Both the position numbers and the translations under genes were made by a program. Below the pieces are notes generated by a model that saw only the letters and a list, made by a program, of their open reading frames with translations, had not been told where the DNA came from and ran no database searches. Shown here piece by piece: positions 33,012-44,100 of a stretch of 64,000 bases of DNA (position 1 is its first letter; each line of letters begins with the position of its first letter). Origin of the DNA: Membranipora membranacea (lineage: Eukaryota > Bryozoa > Gymnolaemata > Cheilostomatida > Membraniporidae). The stretch lies in assembly GCA_914767715.1 (NCBI GenBank), contig OU612068.1, positions 20,958,001-21,022,000 of the forward strand, given 5' to 3'.

Positions 33012-34049
33012 TCATCGGCGTTGACACCACAAACTTTCTCGTTCGCTGCCGTAATATTCTAGAACTGACTTTTTCCCCATTTTTATCAGCCAGACCTGCT
33101 TAGCACTAGTCGCAAACTCATCATTGAGCTTAACTTTCAGCTTGTGAAAATTTCCTGATAGGTGGGGGTCTGTTCGAAGCAGATTTTTGTATACCTGGTA
33201 GGCCCCGCCGTCAAGGGCTTCCACTAGAAATTGAGCTTTCTGCTGCTCATCTAGTTGGAGAGTCACCATACTCCGTTCCCATTTTTCAATAAATGCCTCC
33301 CAGTTTTCCCCAGCAGTGCCCTTGAATTTCTCCGTTTTGGGGGTCTCACGCGATATAATCACATTCGATTTTTGTTTTAGCCATTCGGATGGTAATGACA
33401 GGTTCGGTGAGGAGGGAGCAATCCTTGTTCTAACTGTTGGGACTGGAGGTATAGAGGGAAGAACACTACTTTGGGCAGATTGGCTGGATTGACCATACAA
33501 CGCCTGGTCAGTAGAGGTAGGTGGCATACTGGTAAGGTTGAGTTGTTCTTCAAAAGAACGTCTCAACTGCTCCTGTTGCCTTTTGAACTGTTCTTGCTGG
33601 TGATTCATTTCCCGCAACATCTCAGCCTGACTTTGCTGGAATGAACGTTGTTGTTTCAACATTTCCTCCTGCAATTTAGACTGCTGTTGCTCATGCTCCT
33701 TGGCCTGGTTTATCATATGATTCTGCAATTCTGCTTGAGCTTTCCTCATATTTTCCTGCTGTTCTTCGCGGAATGCCTGTTCCAAAAAGGCCCTCTGGTC
33801 TTCCAAATCCCTCCTGTGGTTCTCTTCGGCTGACCTCAGCCTTGACAGCTCCTCCTCTCTCTGGCGGGTTAACTCTCTGAGCGATTGCCTCTCGATCAGC
33901 TGTTGTCCTTGTGTTGGTGGTGTTAACATCGACATCGGAGTATGTTCCCTAAATCCAAAGCCACTGATGCTTCGATCAGCGCCGGTGCTCATATCTCTCC
34001 TTGCAGGTCTATCCCTTGTAGGTGAAGCGGGCGATTCGTTGTCAGACAT
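33012..34049 (-). CDS. Retroelement gag-like protein (coiled coil plus capsid-like domain)
   Basis: 345 aa from the ATG at 34,049. The N-terminal part is Ser/Pro/Arg-rich. Residues of about 55-170 are a long Gln/Glu-rich heptad region, predicted to be a coiled coil. From about residue 240 a capsid-like segment follows (TAGENWEAFIEKWERSM, then FLVEALDGGAYQVYKNLL), typical of Ty3/Gypsy gag. The frame ends at 33,012 shortly after the shift into the zinc-knuckle frame. Confidence 0.75.
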   Translation of the reverse strand: MSDNESPASPTRDRPARRDMSTGADRSISGFGFREHTPMSMLTPPTQGQQLIERQSLRELTRQREEELSRLRSAEENHRRDLEDQRAFLEQAFREEQQENMRKAQAELQNHMINQAKEHEQQQSKLQEEMLKQQRSFQQSQAEMLREMNHQQEQFKRQQEQLRRSFEEQLNLTSMPPTSTDQALYGQSSQSAQSSVLPSIPPVPTVRTRIAPSSPNLSLPSEWLKQKSNVIISRETPKTEKFKGTAGENWEAFIEKWERSMVTLQLDEQQKAQFLVEALDGGAYQVYKNLLRTDPHLSGNFHKLKVKLNDEFATSAKQVWLIKMGKKSVLEYYGSERESLWCQRR

Positions 34050-35813
34050 TCTCTTGGGTGAAGAGGAATTGATTGAAGTTTAATTGCTCGAATAATATAG
34101 GCGTATCAACGTTTGATATTACATGCTTGATGTTAGATTTCACGTCGAATTTGATTAACGCTTTTCGGCTGAGTGCACTCGGTTGTCGGGTTTTTAACGA
34201 GTCGGTAGCTTATAAACGATTAATGATGTGCGGGTTTTATTGCGTTGATAGCCCCTTTAATTGCCTGATCGACAGTGATTATAAAATTTTATTGCCTTGT
34301 AATTGTGATGAGGCCGCTTGCCAGAGCTGAGATTGTGTAATCAGGAACTGTAGAAAAATCTTTTTCTAATGTAGTAGTAATATTTTTCTGGTGTGTAATA
34401 TATTTTTGTTGATAAACGCTTGCTCTGCTGCGCTGTTTGGCAAAAATATCCGCGGATCCGCGTTAAAAAATCTCTCTTGAGAGTAAAAACTTCCGAAAAA
34501 GGAATGTATACCACAATGTATGTTGTATGTAACAAAAAATGGATGTGTTTGTGACTTAATCAATATTGCACAAAATATTGTTTTACCCTGCAATAGTGTG
34601 CAGAAATGCTCTTTGTTAGCACTTTTTCAATCTAGTCTACTCTACTACGTCAATTTGATTTGCGTCTTGTTTCTCTGCGGCCCAGCAGATTCAGATCCTC
34701 CCAGAACTTCACGATCAAGCTCCTGGTAGATCACCAACAAATAACGTCAAATCAAAAAGGGGCCTGACGTGCAGGTGAAAATGTTCTGTGTTGTGACCTA
34801 ACACCGGGTCAAAAAACACAGAATTCTAGCTAGTAAAATGGACAAAAATACGTCCAACAAAGCTCCAGTCAATTAGTGACGAGCAAGATATATCTAGGCC
34901 TTTACTGTGGGTGCTTGCTTGGCATGCGAGAGCATGGAACTGAGGCAGCTCTACCAAATGAACTACCTGAATTTAGTAATTCTGACAATCAAGATATATT
35001 GATATCTGATGATATATAATTTAACTCACTTTATATTTCTGTTTGTAGAACTTGAATTCCGCCAACAGGACTTCTTCTATATAGAACTGTACTCGTCTGT
35101 CTCTAGATACTCGTCAGTAGCTGTAGAGCCGTCCGATTGTACGTCTGTCTTGGTTGATGGTTACCGTGAAAAAGCCAAGATCACAGTACACGTATGCTGA
35201 TTACCGGTAAGCCCAGCCCTTCTCTCTATAGTATGAGATCTTCACAGAGTTGCTGTAAAATACTGGGCAGAGGGTGTAATATTCTGTAACGTCTTAAATC
35301 TACAGTCTATTGGGCTGACGTGTACTGCTAGTCCATATTTGGAAGTGTGTAGCGAAAGCGAAAATTGTCCAATAGCTATAAGCTACGTAAGTGTAAGGAC
35401 AGGATACCCTCGGTTGATCACAGGATATCCATTGAGACATTAATGGTCCCGAAATTATAATAAGGTCTATTAAACATCCGTCTGACAAACATCTGTCTGT
35501 CGATTAAACATTCTATACTGACATTTGATTAGCATTGGTATTAGCATTAGTAGGATGTGTAATTAATCATAGAATTAGCTTATGCCTTATTTATCAAAAA
35601 GTACATCGTACATGGCGAAAGGTTTAACCGTTGCTTTAACACACAAGATGAGCTATAAGCCCTAAATATTAAGTTTATATGGTTAAATAAATGACTGTCC
35701 TTGTTGGACTGTTCTGAATACCAATAACTGTCTAGTATTTGCCATTGTTGATATAATAAGTCTACAGGTAAACTGAAAGTAACATTATGATGTGTAATAA
35801 GAGAGCTGCCACT
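34050..35813 (-). other. Retroelement 5' leader / probable LTR remnant
   Basis: This noncoding DNA lies between the gag start and the resumption of array homology at 35,814. It should contain the 5' untranslated leader and at least part of the 5' LTR. I could not fix LTR ends or a primer-binding site by eye. TGG-type candidates on the minus strand near 34,725-34,740 lack a convincing tRNA match and CA end. Confidence 0.4.
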
Positions 35814-36699
35814 CAGTCATTCAAATCGACATTTTGTTGGATTGTATAGTGCAATCATTTGTCAATCTTGATATTACAAGAAGTGCAGTAGTATCACAGT
35901 ATCATTGAATAAAACTAAGTGCAACTTGAGTCGTACAGGTACCCATAGTACTCAGAGTCCCCCCCCCCCCCCCGGATATCAAGTTTGCTCTTGCATCTAA
36001 TAGAGACCCTCTTGTGGCTTGAATAATTACAATAAAGCCTGATAAAAATTATAACTATATTCTGTAATCCTATTATTGTATAGAATTTGGAAAATCATAA
36101 TAGCTAATAGTGCACCATCACATAGAACTCTTATCATAAAATGATAACCGACTCGCTCAAGAAAGAGTAGACTAGGAGCAATCCAACTACACCTTGTTGC
36201 CCTCATTCTCTCTACTTGATAGAGAAGATAACTCAATTCTAGCAGGTAAATCCTGCTGTAAATCTTATAACAGAGTTGACCAATCAGATGCCGAATTCAT
36301 GATCATCGTTTCATTACTTTATGGTACTGACTCAGCATTTTGATATGGGCAATTAATGTGAACAGAAAGTTATTAAAAAACGCATGCCAATGTGTTAGTA
36401 ATAAATTAATGCATCATAAGGTTTTTGATGGTATTACTATAAGGAAGCCACCAAAATATGGTGACAGTTAAAAATGTGAGACAAACAAATGCAAGTGTAA
36501 ATTTAAATGTAAATGTAAATGTAAATACAAATATGAAAATAAAAAATACAAGTAAAATAGAATATACATTCAAACAAACAAATGCAAATAATTGTTTCAC
36601 ATTATTGATAATTTTCTCAGCGGTCTCTTAGTTAATTGTTTTATTATTTTGTTTATGATTTTGGTATATAAGAATATAAAAGACATCAACATAGCAGTT

Positions 36700-36862
36700 T
36701 GGCGGTCAGGTATTCTTCTTCATTCTCGGCATTTTCAGCATTTTCTTCACTTTGTCCTGATTTTTGTTTTAAGGTTGTTACTAAGAATTCCTGTAATTGT
36801 AATAAATTATAGTAGGCCTAGCAGAAGGACCATGCAGCTTTTTATGGCCTTAAACGAAAAAG
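36700..36862 (-). pseudogene. Relic of an A-type RTK exon 22
   Basis: Clearly similar to 9,168-9,331 of gene A, including the Glu/Asn/Ala-rich stretch (GQSEENAENAENE) and the AIKSC region. It has a deletion around the RPT motif, an insertion, and a broken acceptor. Together with A-type intron sequence from 36,420 it is all that remains of an A-type gene between units B and C. Confidence 0.7.
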
Positions 36863-37443
36863 GGATGATTTCACGAGTGAGTTTGCTAATTTGAGTACCT
36901 TTATGCAAGCACATTGTTTTGCCATACGGTAGCCCCCTTATTTTTAGACTTATCAAAGATCCTGCCCTCCTTGCGCTATGCGACTTTATTACTCCAAAAA
37001 CAACGGATATTTATGGTGTGTATGATTTAAGATTATAGCAAAAACAAATTTATTATTTGAAGTTATTATTTTTGTGGCTCTGGAAGGTCTTATGAGTCAG
37101 GAGTGTCCTGGTATCACTTCTATAGCAAGAACAGTCGTGTGAACATATAAACAGACCGAATTAAGACTATAAGAATATATGGATCTAGGAAGCTCAGCCA
37201 CTTAATTGGATGGTAAGAAATCACCCTTATATTTTTGTATTTTGATGAGAACGTGAATAAATAGAGAAATATTTGCATGCAATATCATATGTTGGTATTG
37301 TATTAATAGTTATATTTCAGATAGATAGACCATATTTATGGATGGTATTTGAAACTCAGGGCAGTAATCCATCCATCCTCAGAGAAAGTTAGATATTTCA
37401 AGGAATTATATTTTGAGAAAATGATGGGACGCGTCGGTACACT

Positions 37444-37449
37444 TTTATT
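37444..37449 (-). terminator. Candidate polyadenylation signal of gene C
   Basis: AATAAA on the minus strand, about 40 bp after the stop codon of gene C. The position suits a short 3' UTR, but no transcript evidence is available. Confidence 0.35.
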
Positions 37450-37486
37450 GAAATCCATTTCTATGAGCTGAAAGAAGTTATTATTG

Positions 37487-38135
37487 TTAAGTTTGAGCTG
37501 CTACATAATCACACTTCAAGACATAGATTCCCAAATCAGGAGTTGTGTTCTTTGATTTGTAGTAGTGAGCATTCACTTCTCTATCATCAACTACAAAAAA
37601 CAATTTGAGGTATTGAAGTCGACTAATGACATGATGATTTCTAACAGTCCATAGCAAGGAAATGTGAAAATGTGAAATATGATTGCATAGCGTTGCGATG
37701 AGGAAACATTCCTAATAATGGTTAAAGTTCAACCAAACAGAATATTGGTTAAAATTGGTTAGATCTAATATGTCGATTATAGAGGAAAAAACCTGATGAC
37801 ATGCATGTTGAAATACATAATAGTTGCTACAACTCATTCATTCTAAAAGAAGTTTGTTCCCTCCGTGAATGCCAAGGAATACTTAAAACCCACGTTTCTC
37901 AGACAAACTTGTTCTAGTTCAGTCAGAGCTACCTTCTCCCATTGTATAGCGCATTTTATTTACTCACGTTTGATATGGCTAAGCTCTGTACTGGAGTATA
38001 TATCACACATCTCTAAAGGTATGTCTATATAGTCTGATATGGAGAGATAGTTATGTGGGATGTCTTTAGTGTGCTGCCTTACATAGTCATCAGCCTGATC
38101 GTTATCATTTGGGACTTCATAATGGTGATAATCCG
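37487..38135 (-). other. Gene C exons 23-24: cytoplasmic tail
   Basis: Exon 23 (37,968-38,135) and exon 24 (37,487-37,590). The tail keeps the YVRQHTKDIPH core of gene A but reads YIDI where A and D have YIDM, so the PI3-kinase-type YxxM motif is lost. The last exon is C-type (YYKSKNTTPD...KCDYVAAQT) and matches pseudogene unit 0, not A or D. Confidence 0.75.
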
Positions 38136-41100
38136 CTAAACAAACGATTTAAAACACATAATTTATGATACACAATTTATATTTCACATTTTGTAATACA
38201 CAATTTAAAATACAAAATGATAATACATAACTTATAATACATAATTTATGATACACAATTTATTATACACAATTTATAATACACATTTGTAACACACAAT
38301 TTTTAATACACAATAATGTTTCATAATTTGTAATACAAAAATTCTTGTTCACAATTTATAATACACAAGTTATAATACACCAGATATGAGACACGAGATT
38401 TGAGACACACGACACATGATACACGACACAAGAAACACATGACAAGCAACACATGACAAGCAACACATGACAAGCAACACATGACACATGACACACGTCA
38501 CATAAGACATGATGATCATCACGCAACAGAAATTAACCTACCATATCTGACAGTCCGGTTCCTCTCTTCATTTTCTACATTATCTCCTGATTTCCGCCTA
38601 AGGATTGCTTCTAGAAATTCCTTTAGATGGAAAATAGTAGGCCTCTCTGAAGGAATAATTGACCAGCATAGTGTTAAAGTGTGAAACCTAAAAAGAAGAT
38701 ATGGATTGGAGTCTAGATGAAGTAATAATGGAAGATATTGAAACTGCTAGTGCATTTTGTTTTAGTTTTATTTTCCCCACTTTGGCCGTAATTTCTTGTG
38801 CACGTTATGTAAAACGTCTGACCAGGATGATATTGTCTGCCAAATAACAAGTGTCTCAATAAATAAATCTTATAACTCACAAGAATGATGGCATCTGTGT
38901 TGGCTTAGAAGGCCTGTGGCCCTCACTTATGTACGTCTCAACTTGAGAGTTCTGGATAGATGGATAAGGCTCACCACCATTTGTGAACAACTCCCACATG
39001 AGGACACCAAAAGACCACTAAAATTGAACAAAAAATGAGTAATAAATAACAAGAAAAAAAGAAAATACAGGTTTGTTTTTTGTTTCTGACAATTCCTCTG
39101 TTCTACATTTGATGTTTTCGTTTCTATTTATAAATAGTGGAAAAATCAGGTCATTTGGTTACACAGACAAATCTGCAATCACAGTCAGATATGATCTGGA
39201 ATATAAAGTTTGGTCAGGGAGATAAAAATGTTTTACAACTTCTTGCTATGGCTATATCAGTTTTCCTGTGCACACTTTTGCTTGGCCTAGTTCGTTTTTT
39301 TTTGTCACTCTTTCTGGAGCTTTGAGAAAAAGATTGTGTTTCAAAATTGTTCATACATACTAGTATTCATCAGCTTGACACACAGACTATGAAGAGAAAC
39401 TTCATCAAGTGAAACCAGAGTTAAAACAAACATTATAGACAACATACGCTGAAGTTGCTCTTTATCAAGGGATTTCCTGTTTTTATAGCATTTATATAAT
39501 GTCATGGTTAGTCTGTTATTCTTCTCTTCATTCCCAATCTCTGTCTCATTCTGAGAATATAGACAGTTTTCTGAGCTCTTATTATTGCCTAAATTCGGAG
39601 TTGTCCTCTCTCCAGTTTGGTACTTCTAACCCACGCCACATAGGAAAAACCTGCTGAAAGAGGGTTATCTTGAAAACCGCTTATGTTAGGATAAAAATCG
39701 TTTTTGATTCAGAGTATGCACCCTGAAAACCCAAATCATTGGAGGCTTGAGTGTTGACAAATCTATATTTTAGCAACGAAACTCCTGAAAAATTCTGCCA
39801 AATTGTCCGCAAACCAGGCAGAAAATGCTATAATTGACTATCCAAATGCTCAAATTGTTTCCCAAACTATGTCCACATGAGTTTATAATGTTGCAGATTC
39901 TGAATCAAAAATCATTTTTATCCTATTATAAGCGGAGAGAGGACAACTCCGAATTGAGGCCTAAATCAGAGCTCAGAAAACTGTCTATTAAAGTAAATTA
40001 AGGGATAATACAAAATCACATAAAAACACTCACAACTTCTGTTGTAGAGTCATATTTTCCTTCTCTCAGACTTTCAATGGCCATCCATTTAACAGGTTTG
40101 GGTCTATCCGTCTCACCATCAAGATAATAGTCCGCACTGTAAATGTCCTTGCTCATTCCAAAATCTGCCAGCTTTACCACAAATGTATGATCAACACTGC
40201 AAGTTACGGAAAGTCATGAAACAGAAATGTTTTAAATGAGAACACCCACACCCTGGCAGTAGATTTTCAGAGAATGTACAGCAACAATAGCAACAATAGC
40301 AAAATTAGATTTAATTAGGTTTAATTCAACTTGACTGCTTTTCGGGAAGCTCCCACACTACATGTGTGGTGCCACAGGCTTGAGGGGATGCAACTCCAAA
40401 TGCAGACGGGTTGGATCAAAATTGGGAGTGTTGATAAGCATCTCACAATGCAATTTTCTTGAGTTCCTGCTAGCATCATATCAAGAATTACCTATATGAG
40501 ATAACCATGACAACCGATCAATATTGAATTGCTTTTTTCATTCAGATACGAGAAAGCACGATTATATCAAGATCAATATATTTTAAACTAAATCTTACAG
40601 GCAGTTTCTGGCAGCAATATCTCTATGGAGTAATCTTCTCTCGTCTAAATAACACAAAGCACTCGAAACCTGCATTCCAAAGTGTGTCAAGTCTCCTTTA
40701 GTGAAATTCTGTAATTAAAACACCATCATATACTGTTATCATTCCCTACTCTTAACTTGGATAGATATTTAAAAAATTATGATTATGATTTCCATGCCAT
40801 TGTGGACCAGGAACAATTGAAGAAATTTAATCAAAAACAACATAACATTACATAACAGAACACAACTTTGACACTGAGCAACTGTATGTTTTTGGCACAG
40901 TACAAAACTTTTCCACCCTCGAGCAGCAAATTTTAGCTAAAGTTTATTAGTTTATTAGTTATTAGTTCATTAGTTCGGCTATTGTTGGCTGAAGTGAGAG
41001 TCTGCTCCTTTAGAGTACCAACTAATAGTCAGCAAGAGGCACCATCTCATCCAGTAGACTTCTGGATAATTCAAAATACTTAGAAATCTACACGATGATC

Positions 41101-44100
41101 AGATGCAAAATCAACATTATTAACTAAGGTCAAGTAACACCCAAGTAACTTAAGTATATGTGGCATTATGTGAGGTGTTTGTCTTGGTTACTGGTCAGTA
41201 ACAAAATTTGATATGTAACTACATCGTCTCACTTTTATTAAATTCTCGAATTAAAAGCCGCAATCTACTCACCATACCGGGACGCCGGACAAGTGAGCAT
41301 AAATCTCCAAGCGCCATATAGGGGAGGACAACTAATGGTCGATATTTCTCCGCCACCACAACACCAAGTGTACCTAGAATATTGGCATGCCTGAACCCAT
41401 GAAGAAAACAGGCTTCATCTAAAAACCTCTTCAATTTATCTGCAGTAACATCTTCGTTGTCTAAAATGATAAAAAGCTGTTTAAGGTTGATACATAGGAG
41501 TTTGGGGGCCGGAACAAGTCAACCTTGAAAGCTCCCCAAGTGGGACTTGAACAGAGACTTTGCAGCACCAATCGCTTGGCAGTGAATGCACAGGCAGTTA
41601 TTGTACAAACAAAGCGGCTCGTGTAAACCCCACAGATTTTTGGCGTTCCAAAGATTCATTCAGCATAACCCTTACCTTTGATAGTTTTAACTGCAACAGT
41701 CTTCAGTCTGTTTCCATCTATATTCAGCTGTCCACGAAACACTTTGCCGAAATGACCTAAAAGACATAGTTACAAAGATTGAATCACATACTAAGATCAC
41801 CTTCAGTGCAGCTTCTCCTCTCTGTCATTGTGTATCAAGTTACAACTAGGACTCTGATGATTGCCGCTGTCTTGTAAGTCTATATATAAACATCATTAAA
41901 ACCAGTGAGAAAATATGAACAAAGTAGAATAGGAAAAAAAATTATCCATCGATTAGAAGTTATAAGAACCATAGGGAGATAACTCCATTGATGAGGCAAA
42001 TCAGCTGCCATAGTAAGACTGAAACAGGTACCAAAATTTAGGTCCGGGTCGAGTTTTTCAGTTTTTGACTATCAAGCAGGACCAGGTTGGGCTGGACTTG
42101 GGTTGCCTTAGGGGCAAAGCGGGTTGGCTAAATAATAGTCATTGGTTATACAACTGATGAGATAAATTGGCCCTGGGTGAACAGGGATTAACAGAGCTAA
42201 AACATAGCCCTACATAGAGGACTACTAATAATAGTTATTTAACTTGGGCATCATTTTCAGCTAGTCCATCTGATTCTTGTTGTCAATTTTGACCTAATCA
42301 ATGAATTTGTTATGGGGGCAACAGGAAAAATATGGATCCACTCCCAAGGGTGCCTATAGATTTTTATAATAGTTGCTGTTATAGGTCTTTAAGTGAACTT
42401 AATTAATTTACTAGCCTTTATTAGTTTTGTCCTTTTCAATGGCTGTGTATCCTAATGCACGAGTACTCTACAGATTTTATGAACCTATCATCACGCTTCC
42501 AATTAGTGGAAGATTTTAAAATAGAGCACTCTGCATTTTTCAAATGGTTTTTAATCATCTTTATCATAGAGGTTTGGCTACTAGATCAGTTGTACGTAAT
42601 GAATCCGTCATTGCATATTTAGAGCAAACAGGCAATATACTATACAATGCGTGGATATAGCTCATCATCAGGAAGCTTGCTGTAAGATTTTTCATTCATA
42701 AGCGCATCACAAATACATATATATAAACTTTTATTGCAAAAAAACCATCATCCGAAGATGTTCTCCCTGATGTGCAAAGGAACAAAAAAAAAACAATCAA
42801 ACTAAAATCAAGGGAATAAAACACAATTTAATGAAAACAGATGTTGTGACAATGCAAATTTAAATGTACGTAGAGTAAATATACATAGCCTACCTTGTCC
42901 TATAGGAGAGGATTCAGAATCTAAATGAAGCTTGGCAGGATCGATCAGCATTCCTTTTATGATTTCAGGTAGTACAACTAAGGCTGAAACAAACAGACAT
43001 TATATATCAAAATAGAATATTGCAGTATGTGATTCAATTGGGGACCTAAAACTTTTAACTTTTAAAAACCTTCTTATGCATTGTAGTTCTATTTTGCAAA
43101 CATAATGATCTTGTAACAGTAGTAGAATGATTATTGTATAGTTAGTATTGATGTTCTTTAAAAAAACAATCATTTTTAAAAATAAAACATAGTCATGGAT
43201 AAAAACAAACACAAATAAATGTTATAAAGCGCAAATACATCCAAAAGTCTAATTGTTTAGAAAATGAACAAATCATCAATGGTTTGGGAATTGAACATTT
43301 AGGAAATTTATACTGAGCAAGTTTTTTGGAAGGAGAAGACCAGTAGTACATACGTCCGTGTGGGATATGTGGAGGTTGAAGGCAGGGTGTCCTCAACTTT
43401 CTGAAGCTGAGAACAGCTATGACTACCATTATGACAGATATACCTATGATTATCACAGCTACTGCCCATCCTGGAAACAGTGTATCTAAAATAAAAGATA
43501 TGATAGGCATTTAACATGGGAGACTGTTGTTGTGATAACTCACAGGTGATAGCGTGGCGCTGGCCAATGCGTTGACTTTGATTTGTTGGATCAAGTGAGA
43601 GAGCCAATGACAATTCAAGTAAGTACAATATGACCTTGATATTGCCTACTCTGAGAAATGTGAGGTAATGCATAGACATGACAATGTAGTGATCTGAGTG
43701 GGGGTTGAACTTACAACTTTCGATTCAGTCCCTTTTGATATTTTTTTTCGGTTAGCTAATAGTGCAATTGTGCAAGTCTGACTGAAACAGCCCAATGTGC
43801 AAAGAACCCATCATCACAAATTGTAAAAGTGAGCTGTAAAACCAGTGGATAACAAGAAGTTGATTGAATCATTTGATGTTTTCTCGGATGTATGTATATT
43901 ACCGATTTTATCCCACTTCAGCAATTTCAGGGTACCAACTGTTAATTGCCTTTCTGCTACGTTCACCTGTAAGAATTAAAAATATTCATAAAGGGTTTAT
44001 TATGGTAAATTTGGCATCGATTGAAGAGAAAAAAAGTTACATAGTCATCATTTGACTTGTGACTCTTTTTGGCCAGACTAATTGGGACTCGACATGACTC

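Larger units (their letters stand above)
28423..35813 (-). mobile_element. Ty3/Gypsy-like retroelement with env-like ORF, 3' end missing
   Basis: The insert is placed by comparison with unit 0: the flanks match up to 28,422 and again from 35,814, and about 160 bp of unit 0 sequence (6,793-6,950) is absent here. On the minus strand the order is a noncoding leader, gag, zinc-knuckle frame, Cys-rich membrane glycoprotein, protease and reverse transcriptase. The copy stops inside RNase H. Integrase and the 3' LTR are missing, so no LTR pair can be compared. The long frames are mostly open, suggesting a fairly recent insertion. The simplest history is insertion followed by a deletion that took the 3' end and some flank. 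Confidence 0.82.
35814..37486. other. Spacer between unit B and gene C, with A-type gene relic
   Basis: The left part (35,814-36,390) is the conserved spacer also seen at 6,951-7,530, with a poly-C run at about 35,958-35,974. The middle (36,420-36,870) matches the A-type intron 22 and exon 22 region. The right part is the 3' flank of gene C, matching 1,180-1,330 on the far left. No intact gene is present. Confidence 0.6.

Noticed and set aside
34700-34745. Retroelement primer-binding site and LTR end
   Set aside because: A TGG-starting stretch is present on the minus strand but does not match a tRNA 3' end convincingly, and the adjoining base pair is not the expected CA.
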